Shown: positions 7,679 to 15,974 of the stretch, piece by piece | How positions within the stretch are numbered: the first letter of the stretch is position 1 | Layout: each line of letters starts with the position of its first letter | Position numbers and translations under genes: made by a program | The notes under the pieces: model-generated | Told to the model about the DNA's origin: nothing | Seen by the model: the letters and a program-made list of their open reading frames with translations, nothing else | The model's database searches: none | Assembly (NCBI GenBank): GCA_964371945.1 | Contig: CAYJPA010000039.1 | Location: 1-51,318 of the forward strand | Source of the DNA: CAYJPA01 sp964371945 | GTDB lineage: Bacteria > Chloroflexota > Chloroflexia > Thermomicrobiales > UBA6265 | Direction of reading: 5' to 3' | DNA length: 51,318 nt

Positions 7679-8956
7679 CTAGATCGAGGCGACCGCGCGG
7701 CGGAAGACCGCGAGGAATTCGGCGATCTGCTCTTCGTTGACGACCAGCGGAGGAACGACCCGGATTGCCTGGTCAAAGGTTCCGCAATTGATCAAGAGCA
7801 CTCGCTCGGCCAGGCAGCTCTGGATCACCGATGCGACCGCCGCGCCGTTTGGTCTGCCATCGGGCGTCACGAACTCGACGGCGACCATCAAACCCAGACC
7901 CCGGACCTCGCCGATCACTGGGTAATCTGCCTGGATATCGCGCAGCCCATCCATCAGCTTCTGCCCCATGGCAGCTGAGTTCTCGACCAGACCCTCTTCT
8001 TTCACAACCCTGAGCGTCGCATACGCCGCGGCGGTGCAGACCGCGTTTCCGCCATACGTGCCGCCGTGAGCGCCCGGCGCCCATTTGTCCATGATCGATT
8101 TGTCGGAAACAACTGCACTCACCGGCATTCCGGAACCGATGCCCTTCGCGACCGTGATGATGTCCGGCACGACGTCGAAGTGCTCGAAGCCCCACATCTT
8201 GCCGGTGCGGCCAACGCCGGTCTGAATTTCGTCCATGATCAACAGAATGCCGTGCTTGTCGCACAGCTCACGGACTTTCTGCACCCAGCGCTTGGTCGGG
8301 AAGAGATACCCGCCCTCGCCGGCAACCGACTCCATCAGGATCGCGGCCACATCGTCCGGCATAACCATGGTCTCGAACAGATACTCGAACTCCTCAAAAT
8401 ACTTGAGATCGGCATCCTCCGGGGCGCCCTTGTAAGGACTGCGGAGCAGATACGGATACGGCGCATAGTAAATGCTCGAAAGCAGGGGCTCGTAGTGACC
8501 GCGAACCTTGGCACGGGACGACGTGACTGACATCGCGGCGTGAGTTCGACCGTGGAACGCGCCCCGGAAGGCAATGATCCCCGGGCGGCCGGTCGCTACT
8601 TTCGCCAGTTTGAGCGCACCCTCAATCGCCTCGGCCCCGCTGTTGGCCCAGAAGACCTGATTCAGCTTGGCGGGCAGCGTCGAGGTCAGCTCCACCGCGG
8701 CCTTCATCATCGGCTCGTGCGCCAGAATATTCTGCTGTGCGTGGATGATCTTGGCCGCCTGCTCCTGGATCGCTTGGACGACCTTCGGATGGCTATGCCC
8801 GGTGTTCGCGACCGCGATCCCGGAGGTGAAATCCATGTAACGGTTGCCTTCGAGGTCCCAGAGGTAGATCCCTTCACCGCGATCGACCACAACCGGCGAA
8901 TAGCGGCCAACGACTCGGGGAATGAGCTCCGTGGGATTGAGCGAAACTGAGACCAT
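7679..8956 (-). CDS. Class III aminotransferase, GabT/ArgD-like
   Basis: A pyridoxal-phosphate enzyme that moves an amino group between an omega-amino compound and a keto acid, most like 4-aminobutyrate aminotransferases. In the 425-residue product the cofactor lysine is in DIITVAKGIGSGMP near residue 271; NSGAEAIEGALKLA, FRGAFHGRT and IMDEIQTGVGRTG are the standard phosphate- and ring-binding segments. The ATG at 8956 is favoured over the GTG at 8965 because GAAGG lies nine bases ahead of it. The gene appears to be a single-gene unit ended by a terminator at 7616-7647. Acetylornithine aminotransferase is the main alternative; no arginine biosynthesis genes are nearby. The exact substrate cannot be told from motifs alone. 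Confidence 0.9.
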   Translation of the reverse strand: MVSVSLNPTELIPRVVGRYSPVVVDRGEGIYLWDLEGNRYMDFTSGIAVANTGHSHPKVVQAIQEQAAKIIHAQQNILAHEPMMKAAVELTSTLPAKLNQVFWANSGAEAIEGALKLAKVATGRPGIIAFRGAFHGRTHAAMSVTSSRAKVRGHYEPLLSSIYYAPYPYLLRSPYKGAPEDADLKYFEEFEYLFETMVMPDDVAAILMESVAGEGGYLFPTKRWVQKVRELCDKHGILLIMDEIQTGVGRTGKMWGFEHFDVVPDIITVAKGIGSGMPVSAVVSDKSIMDKWAPGAHGGTYGGNAVCTAAAYATLRVVKEEGLVENSAAMGQKLMDGLRDIQADYPVIGEVRGLGLMVAVEFVTPDGRPNGAAVASVIQSCLAERVLLINCGTFDQAIRVVPPLVVNEEQIAEFLAVFRRAVASI

Positions 8957-9037
8957 GGAAACCACCCTTCAACTGTTGACTTCCGGCGGCACCCGCCGGG
9001 TTCTGAATCAAACACGAGCACGGATCGACCGGGCCGG

Positions 9038-9385
9038 TCAGTGCGCCTTTTTCTCTTCCCGCTCCTTCAATTCTTTGTAATGTTTCTTGAGTTTCGGCAC
9101 CGGCTTCGCATCTTCCAGCGCCTGCCGCTCCCGGAACGATGTGGCCGCGATCTCGATCTCTTCCTCGAGGCGGACGAAATCGTTGTAAACGCGGACATTG
9201 GAGGCCGCGACGGGCGTACGCATCAGCATCCGCACGAGCTGGATGAGCGATTGGGCGTCAGCCGAACGCGCGGCGGGAAGCGCCGCCCGCTTCATGATTT
9301 GATCCACCAGATCGAGGCTGGTCTGGTTCGCGCCATTCTCTTCGAGGCGGCGTTTGACCGTTTGTAGTCCCTCGAGGACGTTCAT
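9038..9385 (-). CDS. Small helical protein of unknown function
   Basis: I do not recognise this 115-residue protein. It starts at an ATG at 9385 preceded by AAGGAG, begins MNVLEGLQTVKRRLEENG and looks entirely helical and charged. The C-terminus is a lysine/glutamate-rich tail (KLKKHYKELKEREEKKAH) that could form a coiled coil or bind nucleic acid. No membrane segment, cysteine or catalytic motif is visible. It sits between the aminotransferase gene (same strand, about 80 bases away) and the divergent thiamine operon. A good ribosome binding site supports it as a real gene; its role is unknown. Confidence 0.7.
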   Translation of the reverse strand: MNVLEGLQTVKRRLEENGANQTSLDLVDQIMKRAALPAARSADAQSLIQLVRMLMRTPVAASNVRVYNDFVRLEEEIEIAATSFRERQALEDAKPVPKLKKHYKELKEREEKKAH

Positions 9386-9496
9386 TTCGCCGCTCCTTGT
9401 GTGCGCTGGGTGGGGGCTAAATTCTCGCAGGAAGTATAGCACCGGCGGATTCAGGCACTTCCGAAACATTCCTCCTCATGGTAGGCTTTAGCAACG

Positions 9497-9590
9497 GTTG
9501 CCAGGGGTGCGCGCTGCGCTGAGAGGATGGCTTTTTGAGCCGCCAACCCTCCGAACCTGATCCGGGTCATACCGGCGAAGGGACGGCAAC
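9497..9590 (+). ncRNA. TPP riboswitch (THI element)
   Basis: The conserved thiamine pyrophosphate aptamer is clear. A closing stem GTTGCC/GGCAAC (9497-9502 with 9585-9590) encloses AGGGGTGC, GCTGAGA (9519-9525), ACCCTCCGAACCTGATCCGG and GTCATACCGGCGAAGGGA. These are the two sensor arms that clamp the pyrimidine and pyrophosphate of TPP. It lies about 80 bases upstream of thiD, so high TPP should switch the thiamine operon off. No strong terminator follows, so control may act on translation. Confidence 0.96.
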
Positions 9591-9670
9591 ATCCCTGGGA
9601 AGAGAGACATGCGTTCAAGATCGCCGCGGCATGTGCCATCGGTGCTTGTTCGGTCTTTGAAAGGTCCCAG

Positions 9671-10519
9671 GTGCTCGACCCCAACGAATTCAGTCCTAGA
9701 ATCACGAAGGCGATGACGATCGCGGGCTCCGATTCCGGCGCCGGCGCCGGTATTCAAGCCGATCTCAAAACGTTCGCCGCGCTTGGTGTCTACGGCACCA
9801 CGGTGATCACAGCCGTGACCGCCCAGAACACGCGGGCCGTGCTCGCGATTGCCGAAGTTCCGGAAGAGGTGATCGCGCTCCAGCTCGACGGCGTGATGGA
9901 AGACATCGGAGCCGACGCGATCAAAACCGGCATGCTCTCGAGCGCGTCGATCATCGACACCATCGCCGATCGTCTCGAAGCCTGGGGCATTCCAAATCTC
10001 GTGGTCGATCCGGTGATGGTCGCCAAGAGCGGCGATGCGCTGCTGCAAGCGAACGCGGTGAGGGCGCTTGCAACCAGGCTGCTGCCGCTGGCGATGATCG
10101 TCACCCCGAATATCCCCGAGGCCGAGGTGCTGGCGCGGCGCGAAATTCATTCCGATGGAGATGCGGAAGAGGCCGCCCGCGCAATTTCAGCCCTGGGACC
10201 ACGTTATGTCGTGTTGAAAGGCGGGCACCGCGGCGGAGAACCGATCGATGTCGTCTTCGATGGCATCGATTTTGTCGAGTTCGCAACCGAGCGGGTCGAT
10301 ACCGAGAACACGCACGGCACCGGTTGCACCTTCTCGGCCGCGATCACCGCCTATCTCGCTCGTGGGTATCAGCCGCTGGATGCGATCGGGGCGGCAAAGG
10401 AATACCTGACCGCCGCCCTCAAGGCGAGCTATCGCATCGGCGACGGCCATTCCCCGGTCAATCACTTTCACAACGTTCGCATCAACGAGCCCGATGTGCT
10501 CACGATCCGAAGGAGTTAA
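9671..10519 (+). CDS. thiD: Hydroxymethylpyrimidine/phosphomethylpyrimidine kinase
   Basis: Phosphorylates HMP and HMP-phosphate to HMP-pyrophosphate, the pyrimidine half of thiamine. The 282-residue ribokinase-fold protein has TIAGSDSGAGAGIQADLKTF at the substrate site, MEDIGADAIKTGML, VVDPVMVAKSG and the anion-hole/catalytic segment ENTHGTGCTFSAAI. A GTG start at 9671 with GAAAGG upstream gives an N-terminal extension; the ATG at 9713 (MTIAGSDSG) is an alternative that matches many family members. It is the first gene of the riboswitch-controlled operon and lies three bases before thiG. No thiC is in the window, so HMP must come from elsewhere in the genome or from salvage. Confidence 0.95.
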   Translation: MLDPNEFSPRITKAMTIAGSDSGAGAGIQADLKTFAALGVYGTTVITAVTAQNTRAVLAIAEVPEEVIALQLDGVMEDIGADAIKTGMLSSASIIDTIADRLEAWGIPNLVVDPVMVAKSGDALLQANAVRALATRLLPLAMIVTPNIPEAEVLARREIHSDGDAEEAARAISALGPRYVVLKGGHRGGEPIDVVFDGIDFVEFATERVDTENTHGTGCTFSAAITAYLARGYQPLDAIGAAKEYLTAALKASYRIGDGHSPVNHFHNVRINEPDVLTIRRS

Positions 10520-10522
10520 CCC

Positions 10523-11317
10523 ATGCCCGCACGTTCCGATTCCCCGCTTACAATCGCAGGCAAGACCTTCACCAGCCGGCTGATGGTCGGCACCGGCAAA
10601 TACCGGAACAGCATCGAGATGAACGCCGCGTTCGAAGCCTCTGGCGCCAAGATCATCACGGTCGCGCTTCGCCGGATCGATTTCGACGATCCCGCGAGCC
10701 GATCCGTGCTCGACGACGTCGACTGGAAGCGCTACTGGATTCTCCCGAACACGGCAGGCTGCCAAACGGCCGAGGATGCCATTCGGATCGCGCGAATGGC
10801 GCGGGCGATGGAGCTTTCGAACTGGGTGAAGCTCGAGGTCATTCCCGATCCGAAGTATCTCCTGCCGGATCCGATCGGCACGCTCGAAGCCGCCCGAGTT
10901 CTGGTCGACGAGGGGTTTGTGGTTCTGCCCTATATCGGCGCCGATCCGATTCTGGCACGACGGCTCGAAGAGATCGGCACTGCCACGGTGATGCCGCTTG
11001 GCTCGCCGATTGGCTCCGGTCAGGGGATCGTCAATATCGAGGCGATCAAGATCATCATCGAGCAGGCAAATGTGCCGGTTGTGGTCGACGCCGGAATCGG
11101 CGTGCCCTCCGACGCGGCGGCGTCGCTTGAAGCAGGGGCCGACGCGGTATTGGTGAATTCCGCGATCGCGCTGGCCGAAGATCCGGCGCTCATGGCCGAA
11201 GCGATTGCAGATGGCGTGCGCGCCGGCCGCAAGGCGTTCCTGGCCGGCCGGATTCCGGTGAAGGCGTACGCCTCCGCGAGCAGCCCGTTGACCGGGGTGG
11301 TCGGCAGCCGGAGCTGA
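10523..11317 (+). CDS. thiG: Thiazole synthase
   Basis: Builds the thiazole phosphate ring from deoxyxylulose phosphate, dehydroglycine and sulfur carried on ThiS thiocarboxylate. The 264-residue TIM barrel contains LMVGTGKY near the start, the Schiff-base lysine K103 in NWVKLEVIPDPKYLLPD, the phosphate-binding MPLGSPIGSGQGI and VVVDAGIGVPSDA. It has an AAGGAG ribosome site seven bases before the ATG and sits between thiD and thiE. Its sulfur donor is probably the ThiS domain fused to TenI two genes downstream. The glycine oxidase (ThiO) or ThiH and the adenylating ThiF are not in this window. Confidence 0.96.
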   Translation: MPARSDSPLTIAGKTFTSRLMVGTGKYRNSIEMNAAFEASGAKIITVALRRIDFDDPASRSVLDDVDWKRYWILPNTAGCQTAEDAIRIARMARAMELSNWVKLEVIPDPKYLLPDPIGTLEAARVLVDEGFVVLPYIGADPILARRLEEIGTATVMPLGSPIGSGQGIVNIEAIKIIIEQANVPVVVDAGIGVPSDAAASLEAGADAVLVNSAIALAEDPALMAEAIADGVRAGRKAFLAGRIPVKAYASASSPLTGVVGSRS

Positions 11318-11319
11318 AC

Positions 11320-11970
11320 GTGAACGACGCGCGACTGATCGAAAAGCTGGCGCTCTATCTGGTCGCCGACAACGAGCAGACGGATCGCGATCTCCTGCTT
11401 GACGTCGAGAACGCGCTCGCCGGCGGCGTGACGTGTGTGCAGCTTCGGACAAAACACCTCCCAGATTTGCTTGTCCTTGGAATGGCGAGATTCTTCCGCG
11501 ATGCCTGCGACGCGCACTCGGCGCTCTTTATCGTCAACGACCGGGTTGACATCGCGTTGGCGTCAGGCGCCGACGGCGTTCATCTCGGCGTCGGTGACCT
11601 GCCGGTTCAGGTGGCACGGAAACTTGCCGGGCCCGACTTCGTCATCGGGTATTCGCCCGGGTCAGATGAAGACACGGCCGATGCAAAAGCATGGGGAGCG
11701 AACTATCTCGGCGTGGGTCCGGTTTACGGAACCAAATCGAAATCGGATGCCGGATCGGCGATTGGACTCGAGACGCTGGAAAAGCGGATCAGGATTTCGG
11801 GGCTCCCGGTTGTCGGAATCGGCGGCATCACCAACGGCAGGGCGGGAGCGGTAATCGAGGCGGGCGCGGTTGGGGTGGCTGTTGTGAGCGCCATTTTGGG
11901 GGCAACGGATCCATTGGAGGCATCCTCTGAGCTTTCTGAGACCGTTCACAGCGCGCTCCGCCGGCGATGA
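11320..11970 (+). CDS. thiE: Thiamine phosphate synthase
   Basis: Joins HMP-pyrophosphate to thiazole phosphate to give thiamine phosphate. The 216-residue TIM barrel shows GGVTCVQLRTKHL, FIVNDRVDIALASGADGVHLG, VIGYSPGSDEDTADA, the pyrophosphate-binding VGPVYGTKSKSD and VVGIGGITNG. It starts with GTG two bases after the thiG stop, and its TGA stop overlaps the ATG of the next gene (ATGA), so the two are translationally coupled. The intact GPVYGTKSK loop distinguishes it from the TenI-like neighbour. Confidence 0.94.
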   Translation: MNDARLIEKLALYLVADNEQTDRDLLLDVENALAGGVTCVQLRTKHLPDLLVLGMARFFRDACDAHSALFIVNDRVDIALASGADGVHLGVGDLPVQVARKLAGPDFVIGYSPGSDEDTADAKAWGANYLGVGPVYGTKSKSDAGSAIGLETLEKRIRISGLPVVGIGGITNGRAGAVIEAGAVGVAVVSAILGATDPLEASSELSETVHSALRRR

Positions 11971-12800
11971 CTGAGCGCCTTCCACCGCCAAGACTGATAC
12001 TGGTCACGGATCGCAGGAGCGCGAAAATGCCGCTGCCGGATCTCGCCGAGCGCGCTGTCCGGGGCGGGGTCGATGTTGTTCAGCTCCGGGAGAAAGATCT
12101 TGCGAACCATGATCTCAGGACGCTGGCGATCCAAATTCTGGAACGCATCGATGATCCAAACCGGCTCATGATCAACGGCTCGGCGGCAATCGCGCGAGAG
12201 CTTGGAGCCGGACTTCATCTGCCGGAAGGGATGGCGGTTTCGTTCGACCCCAAAGACCACTTTTTTCCGCGGTTGAGCCAATCGGTACACGCTGACAGCG
12301 ACTTTGACGATATCAACCAATTCGACTTTTTCGTTGCTGGACACGTTTTCGAAACAAGGAGCAAACCTGGGCTTTCGCCTCTTGGACTCGATGGACTACA
12401 TCGAATCCGCGAGCGCTACCCGAAACCCGTACTGGCAATTGGCGGGATCACCCCTGAACGGGTTAGGCCGGTGCTCTCCGTGGGCGCGGCCGGGGTCGCC
12501 GTCATCTCAGCGATCAACAACAGCGACGATCCGGAATCGGCCGCTCGCGAGTTTCGGATGGCGTTGGAGAACGGAAGATACATGCACGACAAATCAACGA
12601 TATCAATACAAATGAACGGTAAACCGGTCGACATCGCTCCCAACCAGACGGTCATGGATTATCTGAAGAGTCGCGGTCACCTTGAACGTCTTGTCGTGGT
12701 CGAGCTGAACGGCCAGATTCTTGCCAAAACCGCCTTCGCGACGACCGGGTTAGCCGCCGGCGACCGGGTCGAGATCGTTCACTTCGTGGGTGGGGGGTAG
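11967..12800 (+). CDS. TenI-like thiazole tautomerase fused to ThiS sulfur carrier
   Basis: A 277-residue two-domain protein. Residues 1-205 form a ThiE/TenI barrel (GGVDVVQLREKDL, LMINGSAAIARELGAGLHL, VLAIGGITPERV). The loop AGHVFETRSKPG carries the GHVF histidine (H126) typical of TenI tautomerases rather than ThiE synthases. Residues 211-277 are a complete ThiS: ISIQMNGKPVDI, TVMDYL, VVVELNGQIL and a free C-terminal Gly-Gly (HFVGGG), which would be adenylated and thiocarboxylated to hand sulfur to ThiG. The fusion puts the sulfur carrier and the enzyme that aromatises the ThiG product on one chain. ATGA overlap with thiE couples translation. The last 51 bases overlap, tail to tail, a minus-strand alkyltransferase gene. 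The TenI assignment is strong from the motif but not experimentally shown. Confidence 0.9.
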   Translation: MTERLPPPRLILVTDRRSAKMPLPDLAERAVRGGVDVVQLREKDLANHDLRTLAIQILERIDDPNRLMINGSAAIARELGAGLHLPEGMAVSFDPKDHFFPRLSQSVHADSDFDDINQFDFFVAGHVFETRSKPGLSPLGLDGLHRIRERYPKPVLAIGGITPERVRPVLSVGAAGVAVISAINNSDDPESAAREFRMALENGRYMHDKSTISIQMNGKPVDIAPNQTVMDYLKSRGHLERLVVVELNGQILAKTAFATTGLAAGDRVEIVHFVGGG

Positions 12801-13154
12801 ATCGTCGTCTTCCCTGGGCAGCCAGAGACAGCGCTTGAGATCTACCTGATACTCCGCGCGAAACGGCACATCCTCGTCCAGCAATCGCTGCCGCATGATG
12901 TCCGGATGCCCGAAGTGCCAACCGCCTGAGAGAAACCCAACGCTGTTCACCACACGGTGACATGGCAGATCGAGCTCGGATGGCACCGCGTACATCAGCC
13001 AGCCGATCTGGCGGGCGCCCCGGGATTTGCCCACGGCTTTTGCGATCGCGCCATAGGTCGTCACCCGGCCGAGTGGAATCTTCGCCACGATCCGATAGAC
13101 ACGGTTCGCGAGCTCACTTGATGAAGCGGCGCCGAGCTCTGGCTCTTCGTTCAT
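12750..13154 (-). CDS. MGMT/ATL-family alkyltransferase-like protein
   Basis: A 134-residue protein equivalent to the DNA-binding C-terminal domain of O6-alkylguanine alkyltransferase. It has VYRIVAKIPLGRVTTYGAIA (helix-turn-helix region) and LPCHRVVNSVG, in which C65 is the alkyl acceptor. Keeping PCHR, rather than the PWHR of alkyltransferase-like proteins, suggests real methyltransferase ability, although members this short often act in damage recognition. The ATG at 13154 is preferred to an in-frame start at 13199. The C-terminal tail (about 30 residues, acidic) extends past the usual domain and its gene overlaps the 3' end of the tenI-thiS gene by 51 bases. A role in repair of alkylated DNA is likely. 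Confidence 0.88.
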   Translation of the reverse strand: MNEEPELGAASSSELANRVYRIVAKIPLGRVTTYGAIAKAVGKSRGARQIGWLMYAVPSELDLPCHRVVNSVGFLSGGWHFGHPDIMRQRLLDEDVPFRAEYQVDLKRCLWLPREDDDLPPTHEVNDLDPVAGG

Positions 13155-13221
13155 TCGATCAATTCCAGTCGGTCGCAAAGTTCGAGAACCAGGCAGCATC
13201 GGACATCGTACTTACTAACGG

Positions 13222-13227
13222 TATACT
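13222..13227 (+). promoter_or_regulatory. Candidate -10 box of secA
   Basis: TATACT lies about 70 bases upstream of the secA start and matches five of six positions of the sigma-70 -10 consensus. The -35 region is poor (CGGACA at 13200-13205), so this is only a candidate. Confidence 0.35.
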
Positions 13228-13298
13228 CGCAGTGTTTAGTCGCCCTGACACTTTCCGGGCGGGGGCGCGCCATTTCGCGCCAAACAGAGGTTCCATCA

Positions 13299-15878
13299 AT
13301 GCGCAGTCTAGTAACTAAAGTATTCGGCGACCCGAACGAGAAGGCGATCAAAAAACTATTGCCCGTGGTCGACGAAGTCAACGCGCTCGAGCCTGCAATG
13401 AAGGCGCTATCGGATGCTGAGCTCAAGGCGCTCGGCGACGAATTCACGCGAAGGCACGAGGCCGGCGAGGAGCTTGACGATCTCCTGCCCGAGGGATTTG
13501 CCGCCACCCGGGAAGCCGCGCTCCGTGCAATTGGACAGCGTCATTACGATGTCCAGCTCCTAGGCGGCACGGCATTGCACGAAGGCAAAATCGCGGAAAT
13601 GCGAACGGGCGAAGGCAAGACGTTGACCGCGACCCTTGCGGTCGCACTCAACGCGGTCACCAGACGCGGCGTTCACCTCGTCACGGTCAACGATTACCTG
13701 GCCAAGCGCGACACCCAGTGGATGGGCAAGATTTACGATGCGCTCGGCTTTTCGGTTGCCTGCATTCAGCACGATGCAGCGTTCATGTATGACGCGCTTT
13801 GGGAATCGGAAGATCCACGTTTAGCGAACCTTCGTCCGGTCGCGCGAAAGGAAGCGTATGCCGCGGACATCACGTACGGCACGAATAACGAATTCGGATT
13901 CGATTATTTGCGCGACAATATGGTTGTCAATATCGAGCAGTGCGTGCAGCGTGATCTTGTCTACGCGATCGTCGACGAAGTCGACAACATCCTGATCGAC
14001 GAAGCCCGCACTCCGCTCATCATTTCAGGTCAAGCCGAGCGCTCAACGGACCGCTATTTCCAGTTCGCACAGATCGTTAAGCAACTTCGAGCCGGTCGCC
14101 ACTACGAAGTCGATATCAAGCACAAGAATGCAACGTTGACCGACGAGGGCATCGACAAGGTCGAGGAGCTTGCCGGCATTCCGGCCGGCGAGGGTATTTT
14201 CGATGAGCGATACATCGAGCTGACCCATTATCTCGAACAGGCACTCAAAGCCGAAACGGTCTTCCAGCGCGACAAGGACTACATCGTTCGTGACGGCGAG
14301 GTCATCATCATCGACGAGTTCACCGGCCGCATGATGCTTGGCCGCCGTTACAGCGAGGGTCTTCATCAAGCGATCGAGGCGAAGGAGGGTGCACGGGTTC
14401 GTCGTCAAAACGTGACGATGGCCACGATTACCTTCCAGAACTACTTCCGGATGTATGACAAGCTCGCCGGCATGACCGGTACAGCCAAAACTGAAGCGGA
14501 AGAGTTTCAGCGCATCTACGAACTTGAAGTGGTCACGATTCCGACCAATAAGACGATGATCCGCCAGGATCTGCCCGATCTCGTCTTCAAAAACGAAGCC
14601 GGAAAGTTCCGCACGGTGATTGCCGAGATCGAGGAGATGCGGAAATTGGGCCGTCCTGTTCTGGTCGGCACCACATCGATCGAAACCTCTGAACGGCTCA
14701 GCGAAATGATGTCCCGCAAGGGAATAAAGCATGAGGTCCTCAACGCCAAACAGCACGAGCGTGAAGCCGCGATCGTGGCTAACGCGGGTCAAGAGGGCGT
14801 CGTCACGATCGCGACCAACATGGCCGGCCGCGGTACCGACATTGTGCTGGGACCGGGCGTCGCCGAGCACGGCGGGCTGCACATCATCGGCACAGAACGG
14901 CATGAGGCCCGGCGCATCGATAACCAGCTCCGAGGGCGTGCCGGCCGCCAGGGAGATCCGGGCTCGAGCCGTTTCTACGTGGCACTCGAGGATGAACTGA
15001 TGCGCCGCTTCGGTTCAGAGCGGATTGTCGGATTGATGGAACGCCTTGGAATGGAAGAGGACACGCCGATCGAGCATCGCGTGATCTCTAAATCGATCGA
15101 GGGCGCCCAGACTAAGGTCGAGGGTCACAACTTCGATATCCGGCGCCATGTCGTTCAGTACGACGACGTCATGAACCGCCATCGCGAGGTGATCTACGCC
15201 GACCGCAAACAGATCGTGGCCGGCGAAGATATGAGCGACAAGATGGCCGGCATGATTCACGGTGAAGTCGAGTCGATTGTCGATCGTTTCGTCGGAGACA
15301 AGGGTCACGAGATCGATTACAACGGAATCCATTCCGCGTACATCGCCATCATCCCAAACGGAAAAGTCATTCTCGAGGATTTGGAGGGACTCGACCGCGA
15401 TGATCTCCTCGAAGGGCTGATCACGGACGCGGATACCGCGTACGCGGAAGTCGAGGCGAGATTCGGTTCGGACACGATGCGGACAGTCGAGCGCCACATC
15501 CTGCTGGCGGTCATCGACCGGCTCTGGGTCGAGCATCTCACCTGGATGGACGACCTACGCGAGGGCGTTGGCCTTCAGGCCTACGGTCAGCGAGATCCGT
15601 TGGTGGTCTACAAAACCGAAGGCTACAAGCAGTTCCAAAAACTGCTGGACAACATTCAGCATGACGTCGTGCATACGATTTACCGCGTACAGCCGGTCAT
15701 CGCCGAGCAACCGATTCGGACCAAGATGACCGAGGAAGTCACGACCAATCGCGACTCGGAGGGTAACGGTCCGGTTCGAAAGAAGAAGATCGGCCCGAAC
15801 GACAGGTGCTACTGCGGGAGCGGCAAAAAATACAAGTTCTGCCACGGCGCCAACGTCGCCCGGCCGACGACCGTCTAG
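13299..15878 (+). CDS. secA: Preprotein translocase ATPase SecA
   Basis: The ATP-driven motor that pushes unfolded preproteins through the SecYEG channel. The 859-residue protein has the Walker A MRTGEGKTLTATL (about residues 101-113), the YGTNNEFGFDYLRDNM preprotein-linked motif, Walker B IVDEVDNILIDEARTP, the second nucleotide-binding fold with VLVGTTSIETSE, ATNMAGRGTDI and QLRGRAGRQGDPGSS, and the helical scaffold and wing domains. It ends in the zinc SEC-C motif CYCGSGKKYKFCH, which binds SecB or phospholipid. Length is typical. The ATG at 13299 is preceded by AGAGG. It appears monocistronic, with a hairpin after the stop. Confidence 0.98.
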   Translation: MRSLVTKVFGDPNEKAIKKLLPVVDEVNALEPAMKALSDAELKALGDEFTRRHEAGEELDDLLPEGFAATREAALRAIGQRHYDVQLLGGTALHEGKIAEMRTGEGKTLTATLAVALNAVTRRGVHLVTVNDYLAKRDTQWMGKIYDALGFSVACIQHDAAFMYDALWESEDPRLANLRPVARKEAYAADITYGTNNEFGFDYLRDNMVVNIEQCVQRDLVYAIVDEVDNILIDEARTPLIISGQAERSTDRYFQFAQIVKQLRAGRHYEVDIKHKNATLTDEGIDKVEELAGIPAGEGIFDERYIELTHYLEQALKAETVFQRDKDYIVRDGEVIIIDEFTGRMMLGRRYSEGLHQAIEAKEGARVRRQNVTMATITFQNYFRMYDKLAGMTGTAKTEAEEFQRIYELEVVTIPTNKTMIRQDLPDLVFKNEAGKFRTVIAEIEEMRKLGRPVLVGTTSIETSERLSEMMSRKGIKHEVLNAKQHEREAAIVANAGQEGVVTIATNMAGRGTDIVLGPGVAEHGGLHIIGTERHEARRIDNQLRGRAGRQGDPGSSRFYVALEDELMRRFGSERIVGLMERLGMEEDTPIEHRVISKSIEGAQTKVEGHNFDIRRHVVQYDDVMNRHREVIYADRKQIVAGEDMSDKMAGMIHGEVESIVDRFVGDKGHEIDYNGIHSAYIAIIPNGKVILEDLEGLDRDDLLEGLITDADTAYAEVEARFGSDTMRTVERHILLAVIDRLWVEHLTWMDDLREGVGLQAYGQRDPLVVYKTEGYKQFQKLLDNIQHDVVHTIYRVQPVIAEQPIRTKMTEEVTTNRDSEGNGPVRKKKIGPNDRCYCGSGKKYKFCHGANVARPTTV

Positions 15879-15901
15879 ACCGCGCATTTTTCGCCATCGA
15901 G

Positions 15902-15930
15902 TAACGGGGCCGCGATAACGCGGCCCGTTA
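15902..15930. terminator. Hairpin between convergent secA and repeat-protein genes
   Basis: TAACGGGGCCGCG at 15902-15914 pairs with CGCGGCCCGTTA at 15919-15930 with one bulged G and an ATAA loop. It lies just after the secA stop and before the 3' end of the minus-strand gene, so it could serve both. A T-run is lacking, which lowers certainty. Confidence 0.5.
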
Positions 15931-15974
15931 TCATGTCACATGTAATACGTCGGAGTGCCTGATTGATTGAAGGG

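Noticed and set aside
10187..11452. 421-codon minus-strand frame opposite thiD and thiG
   Set aside because: The sense strand carries clear ThiD and ThiG motifs, and the antisense translation shows no family signature.
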